Assembly: GCA_030595925.1 (NCBI GenBank)
Contig: JAUVLC010000102.1
Location: 1-8,489, forward strand
Length of the DNA: 8,489 bases
Direction of reading: 5' to 3'
Origin: Clostridia bacterium
GTDB lineage: Bacteria > CBDUZB01 > JAGLHV01
Shown here: positions 1-6,856 of the stretch, piece after piece
How the letters are laid out: each line of letters begins with the position of its first letter
Numbering within the stretch: position 1 is the first letter of the stretch
Made by a program: the position numbers and the translations under genes
The notes under the pieces: model-generated
Told to the model about the DNA's origin: nothing
Database searches by the model: none
The model's input: the letters and a program-made list of their open reading frames with translations, nothing else

Positions 1-62
1 GAATTGGTAAACTAATTGGTGAAAAAGGTATTAAAATAGGTGTCGGGAAGAAAAAAAATTGA
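1..62 (+). CDS. 3' end of an unidentified plus-strand gene (partial)
   Basis: From base 3 an open frame runs off the left edge and ends at a TGA at 60-62. It encodes a 19-residue tail, IGKLIGEKGIKIGVGKKKN. The regular Gly/Ile/Lys pattern and the lysine-rich end look like a genuine soluble-protein C-terminus rather than random AT-rich DNA, and nothing else explains these bases. The gene would converge on carB, with about 400 nt of non-coding DNA between the two stops. I do not recognise the family, and 19 residues are too few to assign one. The other reading is that this is chance open frame in non-coding sequence. Confidence 0.45.
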   Translation, partial: IGKLIGEKGIKIGVGKKKN

Positions 63-465
63 AAAATTGAACACGATTTTTTAATGAGGAAGTTTTTTAT
101 CAATTCAAAAACCAAAAAGTGCTACAACGCAAATAGCTCAATTCGAGAAATATCAAGAATTAAGCTTATTGTTGAACTGTATTTATTGTTTTTTTTTGTG
201 TGCCTGCTCCACCTCAGGAGGATAATACAGGTTATTTCTATGAACAAAGACTGTGTCATAACTCTGATTTTCATGTGGTAGTCGCAGGCTTTAGCCTGCG
301 TTATCGTCAGAGCTTTTCCGCAGGCTAAAGCCCGCGACTACCAAAAAAGGGATTATGACACAGTCTGTTCGCGGGAATGACAACAATAAGATTTCAGCAA
401 CAAGCTCATATTTTATATTATTAAAACATAAAACAATTATTTATTTTTTATGCTAGATTATTTTT
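63..465. other. Non-coding gap between convergent genes
   Basis: This 403-nt stretch separates the probable plus-strand gene tail from the carB stop. It is very AT-rich except for palindromic element 1 (241-382), which is annotated separately. Bases 63-240 show no convincing gene, promoter or RNA. Bases 383-465 hold only an A/T-only-loop inverted repeat (427-433 with 446-452), which is weak as a terminator. No strong GC hairpin followed by a T-run was found for either converging gene, so how transcription ends here is not visible. Confidence 0.6.
241..382 (+). repeat. Palindromic element 1 (REPIN-like REP doublet)
   Basis: The core is two inverted arms, 278-300 and 319-341, around an 18-nt linker (301-318). 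The left arm is GTAG, one T, then CGCAGGCTTTAGCCTGCG, which is itself a hairpin (8-bp stem, TT loop). The right arm is its reverse complement ending in CTAC, with one mismatch (CCCGCG for CCTGCG). A GTAG tetranucleotide beside a hairpin, paired head to head, is the known architecture of REP doublets. A second, outer inverted repeat surrounds the core: AGACTGTGTCATA at 248-260 pairs exactly with 354-366. The right flank continues with CTGTTCGCGGGAATGACA to 382. This is the only copy with a good outer arm on both sides. It lies between convergent genes, downstream of carB. The transposase assignment is inference; no RAYT gene is in the window. Confidence 0.85.
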
Positions 466-3400
466 TCAGATAAGTTCTTTGTAATAATTTTGCAAAGATT
501 TAGGTGGATTTTCGGCGTTCGTTACAGCTTGAATCCCTTCAATACTAGCCTGAGCGGCCATCAATGAAGTAATATAAGGAATTTTATATTGTATCGCTTT
601 TATGCGAATAAAACTATCATCGTACTTACTGCTGCGTCCAACAGGGGTATTGATAATAAGATTAATTTCTTTATTTTTAATTGCATCGGTGATATTTGGT
701 TTGCCTTCATGTAGTTTTTTTACCGTTACACTCTCTATCCCATTATCTTTAAGGAAACAGCTTGTTCCTCCTGTAGCATAAATATTAAACCCCATTTTCT
801 TAAGCTGTCGGGCAATAGTCACCAAACCCTGTTTATCTTTATCAGCTACGGTTAAAAGGACATTCCCTTCCAGAGGAAGTTTAGTCCCTGCAGCTTCCTG
901 CGCCTTATAAAAAGCAAGTCCAAAGGTATCAGCAATTCCCATAACCTCACCGGTAGCCCGCATTTCCGGCCCTAATAGCGGATCTACATCAGGAAACATA
1001 TTAAATGAAAAAACAGCTTCTTTTACTCCGACATAAGGAAGTTTGTAGATTTTTAACCCTGGGAAATCTTTAATTTTTTTACCTAACATTACCTGAGTTG
1101 CTATACGGGCTATAGGAATCCCCGTAACTTTAGAAACAAACGGGACAGTACGCGAACCCCTGGGATTTGCTTCAAGAATATAGACTTTATCATCACAAAT
1201 AGCATATTGGATATTCATTAAACCCACTACCTTCAATTCTTTTGCGATTTGAGCAGTATATTTTTCTATAGTCTTTAAACATTTTTCTTTAATCGTTCTT
1301 GTGGGAATAGCACAGGCAGAATCCCCTGAATGAACACCGGCCAACTCTATGTGCTGCATAATGGCAGCAACAAATGTTTCTTCACCATCGGAAAGAGCAT
1401 CTACTTCTATCTCAATTGCCTGTTCAAGAAATCGGTCAATAAGCATTGGATATTCAGGACTAACCTCAATTGCTTTCTCGGCATACTTTAAGAGCATAGT
1501 TTCATCATAAATAATCTCCATACCACGACCGCCTAACACAAAAGACGGCCTCACCATCAGGGGATAGTCTATTTTCCCGGCAATAGCAATAGCTTTTTCC
1601 AACGAACGGGCTATACCACTTTCCGGTTGGGGAATATCAAGAATAACCATTTTCTCGCAAAATAGTTCTCTATCCTCCGCTAAATGAATACTCTCCGGTA
1701 ATGTACCTAAAATTTTCACCCCATTATCTTCTAATTCCTTAGCAATATTCAAAGGAGTCTGTCCGCCAAACTGAACAATTACCCCTTCAGGCTTTTCCTC
1801 CTTATAAATTGCCAGAACATCTTCAACAGTCAGTGGCTCAAAATAAAGTCTATCGGAAGTGTCATAATCGGTAGATACCGTTTCGGGGTTACAGTTAACC
1901 ATAATTGATTCATATTTTTCATCACGCAAAGCAAAAGCTGCATGCACACAGGTATAATCAAATTCTATTCCCTGACCGATTCTATTCGGGCCGCCCCCTA
2001 AAATCATTACTTTTTTATTTGACGAAACAGGAATTTTATCTTCAGTCTTAGCATTGTAGGTAGAATAATAATATGGTGTATACGCTTCAAATTCAGCCCC
2101 ACAGGTATCTACCTGTCTGAATGTAGGAAAGATATTTTTCTCTTTGCGTAAATTGCGAATATAATTTTCATCTTTTTTTAAAAGAAAAGCTAACTGCCTG
2201 TCAGAAAAACCATATTTTTTTGTTTTCATTAATAAATCATAAGGAAAAATATCTTGATTGGAATAATTAGTAATCTCTTTTTCTAAATCGGCAATTTGTT
2301 TAATATTATATAAAAACCACTTATCTATTTTTGATAGATCATAAATTTCTTCTATACTAAAACCTTCATCCAAAGCACTTTTTATATAAAAAATCCTGTC
2401 CGGGGAAGGAATTCCCAGTTTTTTTGATATTTTCCCCCGGGTTAGAGATTTAAATTTTTTATCTAATCCATAACTTCCTGTTTCCATAGAACGCAAAGCC
2501 TTTTGCAGTGCCTCTTTAAATGTCCTTCCGATAGACATAACCTCACCTACTGCTTTCATAGAAGTAGTTAAAATATTATTCGCAGAAGGAAATTTCTCGA
2601 AATTAAAACGGGGAATTTTAACTACACAATAATCAATAGTCGGTTCAAAACAAGCAGGCGTCTTTTGAGTTATATCATTAGGTATTTCATCCAGAGTGTA
2701 TCCTACGGCTAATTTAGCCGCTATTTTGGCTATGGGGAAACCGGTTGCTTTAGAAGCCAGAGCGGAACTACGTGATACGCGCGGGTTCATTTCAATAACT
2801 ACCATTTTTCCGTCTTCCGGATTAACCGCAAACTGTACATTAGACCCCCCTGTTTCTACCCCAATTTCCCTGATTATTTTTATCGCCGCATTACGCATCT
2901 GTTGATATTCTTTATCAGTGAGCGTTTGGATAGGGGCAACAGTAATACTGTCCCCGGTATGAACTCCCATAGGATCTAAATTTTCTATCGAACAAACAAT
3001 AATTACATTATCTTTTATATCCCTCATCACTTCTAATTCAAATTCTTTCCACCCAATTACCGACTCTTCTATCAATATCTCATTAATCAAACTACTATCC
3101 AAAGCTTTTATTGCCATTTCTTTAAATTCTTCAATATTATAAGCTACTCCTCCACCGGTTCCCCCCATAGTAAAACTGGGACGAATAATCACCGGAAACC
3201 CTATCTCTACTGCTACTTCTTCGGCTTCGCTTAAATTATACGCTTGTCCACTTTGCGGTAAATCCATACCGATTTTTTCCATTGCTTTTTTAAATAATTT
3301 TCTGTCTTCCGCCTTTTTAATTACCTCACAATTTGCTCCGATCATTTCTACGTTATATTTTTTAAAAACACCTTTTTTCTCTAATTTTACCGCCACATTA

Positions 3401-3687
3401 AGCGCTGTTTGTCCCCCCAGGGTAGGCAATACGGCATCCGGTTTTTCCCGGGCAATAATTTTTTCGAGCATTTCAGGAACTATTGGTTCAACATAAGTAT
3501 GATCGGCCATTTCAGGATCAGTCATAATCGTTGCCGGATTACTATTTACTAAAACAATTTCATATCCTTCTGCCCTCAACGCTTTGCACGCCTGTACCCC
3601 GGAATAATCAAATTCACAGGCCTGTCCTATTATAATCGGACCCGACCCAATAATTAATATCTTTTTTATATCCGTTCTTTTAGGCAT
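466..3687 (-). CDS. carB: Carbamoyl-phosphate synthase (glutamine-hydrolysing), large subunit
   Basis: This is the cytoplasmic synthetase subunit. It makes carbamoyl phosphate from bicarbonate, ammonia channelled from CarA and two ATP, for pyrimidine and arginine synthesis. It is 1073 residues, the same length as the E. coli enzyme, with no frameshift or gap. The order is: N-terminal carboxyphosphate ATP-grasp half (about 1-400, GGTGGG loop at 175-180; R129, R169, E215, E299 and N301 match E. coli numbering), oligomerisation domain (about 400-550), second ATP-grasp half for carbamate phosphorylation (about 555-935; R673, R713, E839, N841), and C-terminal MGS-like allosteric domain (about 940-1073). 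With a two-residue offset, the E. coli ornithine ligands are all present (H779, E781, D789, E890, T1040). So is most of the UMP/IMP phosphate pocket (K952, T972, T975, K991, N1013), while the T1017 equivalent is Pro. E. coli positions are from memory. The ATG at 3687 has AAGGA eight bases upstream. It lies 298 nt from carA, further than usual, because element 2 sits between them. Confidence 0.98.
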   Translation of the reverse strand: MPKRTDIKKILIIGSGPIIIGQACEFDYSGVQACKALRAEGYEIVLVNSNPATIMTDPEMADHTYVEPIVPEMLEKIIAREKPDAVLPTLGGQTALNVAVKLEKKGVFKKYNVEMIGANCEVIKKAEDRKLFKKAMEKIGMDLPQSGQAYNLSEAEEVAVEIGFPVIIRPSFTMGGTGGGVAYNIEEFKEMAIKALDSSLINEILIEESVIGWKEFELEVMRDIKDNVIIVCSIENLDPMGVHTGDSITVAPIQTLTDKEYQQMRNAAIKIIREIGVETGGSNVQFAVNPEDGKMVVIEMNPRVSRSSALASKATGFPIAKIAAKLAVGYTLDEIPNDITQKTPACFEPTIDYCVVKIPRFNFEKFPSANNILTTSMKAVGEVMSIGRTFKEALQKALRSMETGSYGLDKKFKSLTRGKISKKLGIPSPDRIFYIKSALDEGFSIEEIYDLSKIDKWFLYNIKQIADLEKEITNYSNQDIFPYDLLMKTKKYGFSDRQLAFLLKKDENYIRNLRKEKNIFPTFRQVDTCGAEFEAYTPYYYSTYNAKTEDKIPVSSNKKVMILGGGPNRIGQGIEFDYTCVHAAFALRDEKYESIMVNCNPETVSTDYDTSDRLYFEPLTVEDVLAIYKEEKPEGVIVQFGGQTPLNIAKELEDNGVKILGTLPESIHLAEDRELFCEKMVILDIPQPESGIARSLEKAIAIAGKIDYPLMVRPSFVLGGRGMEIIYDETMLLKYAEKAIEVSPEYPMLIDRFLEQAIEIEVDALSDGEETFVAAIMQHIELAGVHSGDSACAIPTRTIKEKCLKTIEKYTAQIAKELKVVGLMNIQYAICDDKVYILEANPRGSRTVPFVSKVTGIPIARIATQVMLGKKIKDFPGLKIYKLPYVGVKEAVFSFNMFPDVDPLLGPEMRATGEVMGIADTFGLAFYKAQEAAGTKLPLEGNVLLTVADKDKQGLVTIARQLKKMGFNIYATGGTSCFLKDNGIESVTVKKLHEGKPNITDAIKNKEINLIINTPVGRSSKYDDSFIRIKAIQYKIPYITSLMAAQASIEGIQAVTNAENPPKSLQNYYKELI

Positions 3688-3787
3688 TTTTATTGTCCTT
3701 AATAAGAAGAATTATATTTGTATTCCCTTCCCAACTATTTTATTCGTTCATCTCCCTGCAGCAAGCTACAAAGTATCAATCAATGTC

Positions 3788-3807
3788 ACTCCTGCAAAAA
3801 CAGGAGT
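3788..3807. repeat. Short stem-loop beside element 2
   Basis: ACTCCTG (3788-3794) pairs perfectly with CAGGAGT (3801-3807) around a 6-nt A-rich loop. Preceded by GTC, it resembles the GTCATTCCTGC...GCAGGAAT class of small dispersed palindromes. The conserved flank of elements 1 and 3 also contains one half of such a palindrome (GGAATGACA or its complement). It lies in the carA-carB gap, just outside the degenerate left flank of element 2. It may belong to the same composite repeat or be a separate one. No function is evident. Confidence 0.5.
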
Positions 3808-3832
3808 CTATTCCTGTAAATTTCCGCTTTCC

Positions 3833-3967
3833 AGACTCTGTCGAAATTCTGATTCTTGGTAGTTGCAGGCTTTAGCCTGCGTTGTCATCGAAAATTTTCC
3901 GCAGGCTAAAGCCTGCAACTACCACATAAAAATCTAAGTTATAACACAGTCTGTTCGCGAAAATGAA
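3833..3967 (+). repeat. Palindromic element 2 (REPIN-like), in the carA-carB gap
   Basis: The inverted arms 3859-3881 and 3900-3922 match over all 23 positions around an 18-nt linker (3882-3899). The arm starts GTAGTTGCAGG and the partner ends CCTGCAACTAC, so the base change next to GTAG is mirrored in both arms. The change breaks the foot pair of each small hairpin but keeps the long one. The right flank repeats that of the other copies, with ACACAGTCTGTTCGC at 3944-3958. The left outer arm (from AGACTCTGTCGAAA at 3833) is a decayed version of the one in element 1. The element fills nearly half of a 298-nt gap between two genes that are normally almost contiguous. Any carAB transcript from the upstream promoter would include it as an internal long hairpin. 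Confidence 0.85.
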
Positions 3968-3985
3968 GCAATAAGCCGCAGGAAA

Positions 3986-5062
3986 TTAGACCGAAAAAGA
4001 AATTAAATCAACAAATTCTTTAAATAAATACTGCGCATCCTGCGGGCCGGGAGAAGCTTCCGGATGAAACTGAACAGAAAAAACAGGGAACTTCTTATGT
4101 CTTATTCCGGCTAAAGTTTGGTCATTAAGATTTATATGGGTCATTTCCACTTCCTCGCTTAATGATTCTATATCCACACAAAAACCATGATTCTGAACGG
4201 TTATAATTATTTTGTTAGTTTTTAAATCCTTTACCGGATGATTTCCTCCCCGATGGCCAAATTTAAGTTTATAAGTTTTTCCACCCATGGCTAACCCTAA
4301 AATTTGATGTCCCAGGCAAATTCCAAAAATAGGCAATTTATCCAGTAATTGCCTTGCTGTCTCTATTACATAGGGAACCCCCTGGGGGTCACCCGGACCG
4401 TTAGAAATCAATAAACCATCCGGCTTTAGTTTTAATATATCAACAGCTTTTGTCTTAGCCGGAACAACTTTTACCGCACAGTCATGTAATGCCAATTCCC
4501 GTAATATATTATATTTCACTCCACAATCAATAACAACCACTCTATACTTCCCTTTTTTCTCCCATTCATAAGCTTTTTGGGCAGCGACTTCTTTCACCAG
4601 ATCCCTTCCAATTAAAGAATGGGATTTTTTTGCTTTTTCCACTAAAAAACTTTTATCCGAACACTCCGTAGATATAACTGCTTTCATTGCCCCCTGAGTA
4701 CGAATATGTTTAGTCAGTGCTCGCGTATCAATCCCTTCTATTCCCACAACATTGTGTTTTTTAAGAAAATTAATTAAACTGTCTTGCGCCCGCCAATTGC
4801 TGGTAACCTGACTGCATTCTTTAACTACGAATCCCTCCATAAAAGGCCTTACTGATTCATAATCCTCTTCATTTACCCCATAATTTCCTATCAAGGGATA
4901 AGTCATAGCAACTATTTGCCCTTTATATGAGGGATCGGTTAAAATCTCCTGGTATCCCATCATGCTGGTATTAAAAACTATTTCTCCCGTCTTTTCACCT
5001 GATGCACCAAATGAACTACCTTCAAATATAGTTCCATCTTCCAGAGCAATTATTGCTTTCAT
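3986..5062 (-). CDS. carA: Carbamoyl-phosphate synthase, small (glutamine amidotransferase) subunit
   Basis: This subunit hydrolyses glutamine and feeds ammonia through a tunnel to CarB. It is 358 residues, within the family's usual range of about 350-390. The N-terminal half (1-150) is the CarA-specific domain that docks on CarB (MKAIIALEDGTIFEG, then the NTSMMGYQEILTDPSY block at 31-46). The C-terminal half (about 170-358) is a class I glutamine amidotransferase: SNGPGDP at 220-226, nucleophile C249 in GICLGHQ, QNHGF at 290-294, and catalytic H333 and E335 in QFHPEASPGP. The frame is open 45 nt further upstream to an ATG at 5107. I chose the ATG at 5062 because it begins exactly where the conserved family sequence begins and has AAAGGA five bases upstream, whereas the upstream ATG lacks a comparable site. 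carA is followed by carB on the same strand, and the two subunits form one complex. Confidence 0.97.
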   Translation of the reverse strand: MKAIIALEDGTIFEGSSFGASGEKTGEIVFNTSMMGYQEILTDPSYKGQIVAMTYPLIGNYGVNEEDYESVRPFMEGFVVKECSQVTSNWRAQDSLINFLKKHNVVGIEGIDTRALTKHIRTQGAMKAVISTECSDKSFLVEKAKKSHSLIGRDLVKEVAAQKAYEWEKKGKYRVVVIDCGVKYNILRELALHDCAVKVVPAKTKAVDILKLKPDGLLISNGPGDPQGVPYVIETARQLLDKLPIFGICLGHQILGLAMGGKTYKLKFGHRGGNHPVKDLKTNKIIITVQNHGFCVDIESLSEEVEMTHINLNDQTLAGIRHKKFPVFSVQFHPEASPGPQDAQYLFKEFVDLISFSV

Positions 5063-5067
5063 TATTA

Positions 5068-5073
5068 TCCTTT
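5068..5073 (-). promoter_or_regulatory. Ribosome binding site fixing the carA start
   Basis: On the minus strand AAAGGA precedes the ATG at 5062 by 5 nt. This, with the conserved start of CarA, argues against the in-frame ATG at 5107, which would add 15 hydrophobic, non-conserved residues. Confidence 0.7.
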
Positions 5074-5131
5074 CTTTAAATATTAGTGTGTCAAAAATGC
5101 AAATCATTCCGCACTGATTCTATTCTTTTTC

Positions 5132-5313
5132 TGTCATTCCTGCGAACAGACTGTGTTATAATTCATATTTTTATGTGGTAGCCGCAGGCTTTAGCCTGCG
5201 TAATTTTGCCATCGATAACGCAGGTTAAAGCCTGCGTAATTTTGCCATCGATAACGCAGGTTAAAGCCTGCGTAATTTTGCCATCGATAACGCAGGCTAA
5301 AGCCTGCGGCTAC
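5132..5313 (-). repeat. Palindromic element 3 (expanded REPIN-like) in the carA leader
   Basis: The outer arms 5178-5200 and 5291-5313 are perfect reverse complements (GTAG, C, then CGCAGGCTTTAGCCTGCG; the partner ends GGCTAC). Instead of one 18-nt linker there are three identical linkers alternating with two extra internal hairpins (see tandem array). The conserved flank of elements 1 and 2 (TATAACACAGTCTGTTCGC, then GGAATGACA) appears here on the left and inverted (5132-5160). The linker also begins TTATCG only when read on the minus strand, so this copy is in the opposite orientation to the other two. The other side (5314 onward) has no recognisable outer arm. Read from the carA promoter, the whole element lies within the predicted untranslated leader. 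Confidence 0.85.
5201..5308. repeat. Tandem array of three 36-bp units
   Basis: Three direct repeats occupy 5201-5236, 5237-5272 and 5273-5308. Each is an 18-nt linker (TAATTTTGCCATCGATAA) followed by an 18-nt palindrome. The first two units are identical (CGCAGGTTAAAGCCTGCG). The third differs by one base (CTAAAG), and that unit forms the outer right arm. The T variant in both internal copies costs each hairpin one stem pair. The simplest history is slippage duplication of linker plus right arm within a REP doublet, with the variant arising before the second duplication. The internal hairpins lack the CTAC end. Confidence 0.9.
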
Positions 5314-5328
5314 AAAATTCCCAGTCGT

Positions 5329-5358
5329 ATTATACTTCATTTTCCATCTTTATGTCAA
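5329..5358 (-). promoter_or_regulatory. Consensus sigma-70-type promoter for carA(B)
   Basis: On the minus strand a perfect TTGACA (5358-5353) is followed after 18 nt by a perfect TATAAT (5334-5329). The predicted transcription start is near 5322, about 260 nt upstream of the carA ATG. The site is only 18 bp past the gltD stop codon and points at carA, so carA would be transcribed independently of gltBD. The leader would contain all of element 3. Perfect hexamers can arise by chance in AT-rich DNA, but the position in a gap upstream of a same-strand operon makes this credible. No operator or attenuator is recognisable. Confidence 0.72.
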
Positions 5359-5376
5359 ATATCGGATTTAACTCCA

Positions 5377-6822
5377 CTAAATAAAGGGCAAACAACTTTT
5401 ACCCATAAGATACTCATCAATAAAATAAGCTGCCCGTCTCCCCTCTACTATAGCCCAGACAATAAGCGATTGACCCCGCCTCATATCCCCGGCACTAAAT
5501 ATTCCTTTTTTAGAACTCATCTGTTTTTTATCACTTTTTACATTTCCCCGATTATCCAATTCAAGATTAAGTTTGCTCAATAATCCCCGTTGCTGAGGAC
5601 CTAAAAAACCTATTGCTAAAATTACTAAATCCGCTTCTATTTCAAATTCACTACCCGGAATTTCCTTCATTATGGGAAAAGAATTTTCATTTTCTTTAAT
5701 AAACTCCACTTTTATACAAGCAATTTTTTTTACTTTTCCGTTTTTCCCTGTAAATTTTTTAGTTAAGACCGACCAGTAGCGTTCCCCCCCTTCCTGATGC
5801 GAACTTGAATTCTTCAAAATCACCGGATATACCGGCCAGGGAAAATCCTGGTTACGCGATTCGAAAGGTTTAGGTAAAAGTTCAATTTGTACTATCTTAC
5901 TTGCACCCTGCCGGTGAGCCGTTCCTACACAATCGGAACCGGTATCCCCTCCTCCGATAACTACAACCTTCTTCCCTTTAGCATTAATTAATTTTCCGTC
6001 GATAATTTTTTCTCCGGAAACCTTCTTATTGGCTTGCACTAAATAATCCATAGCAAAATGAATACCCTCTAATTGCCTGCCTTTGATTTTTAAATCCCGG
6101 GGCACAGAACTGCCGCCGGCAAGACACACCGCATCATATTGGGCTAAAAATTCTTCTGTGGATAAATGTTCTTCCACATTTACACCCTTAATAAATTTTA
6201 TCCCTTCTTTTTCCCATATTATCTGTCGTCGGTCAATTATCTTTTTTTCCAATTTAAAATCAGGGATACCATAACGCAAAATCCCCCCGACTTTATTGTT
6301 TTTTTCAAAAACAACTACTCTATGTCCGGCTTGATTCAATTGCGCCGCACAGGATAATCCTGCCGGGCCTGAGCCAACAACAGCAACTTTTTTCCCCGTT
6401 CGCATTAAAGGAATTGAAGGCTTTATTAATCCTGTATCAAAAGCATTTTCAATTATAGCTAATTCGTTCTCTCTGATAGTTACCGCATCGTCATTAAATC
6501 CTAAAACACAAGCATATTCACAAAGAGCAGGACACAGTCTCCCCGTAATCTCCGGCAAATTGTTAGCAGCATTAAGCAACTCAAATGCCTTTTTCCAATG
6601 GCCGTTAAAAATATGGTCATTCCATTCCGGAATATAATTTCCCAACGGACATCCCCAATGACAAAAGGAAGTACTGCAATCCATACAGCGCGCAGCTTGT
6701 TCCCTGGACTGGGAAAGAGCCGGTAAAATTTCCACCTCACGAAAATCTGCAAGCCGTTCTTTCACCGGTCTATATTGACTAAATTGTCTTTTGGTTTTTA
6801 AAAACCCTTTAGGGTCCCCCAT
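5377..6822 (-). CDS. gltD: Glutamate synthase (NADPH), small subunit
   Basis: This iron-sulfur flavoprotein takes electrons from NAD(P)H through FAD and 4Fe-4S clusters to the GltB subunit. It is 481 residues, close to the usual 470-490. The N-terminal Fe-S region has C46-x2-C49-x4-C54-x3-C58 and C97-x3-C101-x3-C105. The first Rossmann fold binds FAD (G150-S-G152-P-A-G155, acidic E173 at the end of the second strand). The second binds NADPH (GGGDTG at 290-295). A C-terminal FAD loop, GIFSAGDMRRG (440-450), precedes the closing helix. The ATG at 6822 has GGAGG six bases upstream. gltB ends 34 nt before it, so the two genes are almost certainly one transcript. Related proteins (NADPH-dependent ferredoxin:NADP oxidoreductase-like subunits, dihydropyrimidine dehydrogenase PreT) share this fold. 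The adjacent gltB settles the assignment. Confidence 0.96.
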   Translation of the reverse strand: MGDPKGFLKTKRQFSQYRPVKERLADFREVEILPALSQSREQAARCMDCSTSFCHWGCPLGNYIPEWNDHIFNGHWKKAFELLNAANNLPEITGRLCPALCEYACVLGFNDDAVTIRENELAIIENAFDTGLIKPSIPLMRTGKKVAVVGSGPAGLSCAAQLNQAGHRVVVFEKNNKVGGILRYGIPDFKLEKKIIDRRQIIWEKEGIKFIKGVNVEEHLSTEEFLAQYDAVCLAGGSSVPRDLKIKGRQLEGIHFAMDYLVQANKKVSGEKIIDGKLINAKGKKVVVIGGGDTGSDCVGTAHRQGASKIVQIELLPKPFESRNQDFPWPVYPVILKNSSSHQEGGERYWSVLTKKFTGKNGKVKKIACIKVEFIKENENSFPIMKEIPGSEFEIEADLVILAIGFLGPQQRGLLSKLNLELDNRGNVKSDKKQMSSKKGIFSAGDMRRGQSLIVWAIVEGRRAAYFIDEYLMGKSCLPFI

Positions 6823-6856
6823 TTGTAGCCTCCATAAAACCTAATGCCTCTTTTTT

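Noticed and set aside
84-281. 65-residue plus-strand open frame with a hydrophobic middle
   Set aside because: It has no ribosome binding site, its composition follows the AT-rich DNA, and its 3' end lies inside palindromic element 1.
278-341. REP doublet as an intrinsic terminator
   Set aside because: The hairpins are strong, but neither side carries a T-run in the direction of transcription, in this copy or the others.
427-452. CATAAAA/TTTTATG inverted repeat after the carB stop, as a terminator
   Set aside because: The stem is almost all A/T with a 12-nt loop and only four T residues following, which is too weak to call.
3711-3716. Minus-strand TATAAT just upstream of carB
   Set aside because: No -35-like hexamer occurs at 15-18 nt and there is no extended -10. 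It is a common chance match in AT-rich DNA.
5089-5094. Second minus-strand TTGACA close to carA
   Set aside because: The only -10-like match (GATAAT at 5069-5064) is 19 nt away and overlaps the ribosome binding site, which would put the start inside the gene.
5063-5107. Upstream in-frame ATG for carA at 5107
   Set aside because: The 15 added residues are not part of the CarA family and precede the conserved start. The ATG at 5062 has a well-placed AAAGGA.
5201-5308. CRISPR-like alternation of 18-nt palindromes and 18-nt spacers
   Set aside because: The spacers are identical, units are only 36 bp, there are no cas genes, and the same palindrome recurs as isolated doublets elsewhere in the window.
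5178-5313. carA leader as a pyrimidine-responsive attenuator or riboswitch
   Set aside because: The structure is the same repeat found in two unrelated positions, with no PyrR-type site, leader peptide or terminator/antiterminator pair visible.
5206-5583. 125-residue plus-strand open frame with repeats of PSITQVKACVIL
   Set aside because: Its repeats are just the 36-bp DNA array translated (36 is divisible by 3), and the rest is antisense to gltD.
6501-6752. Open frames overlapping gltD, gltB and carB in other frames
   Set aside because: They are shadows of strongly conserved genes, with no ribosome binding sites or recognisable families.
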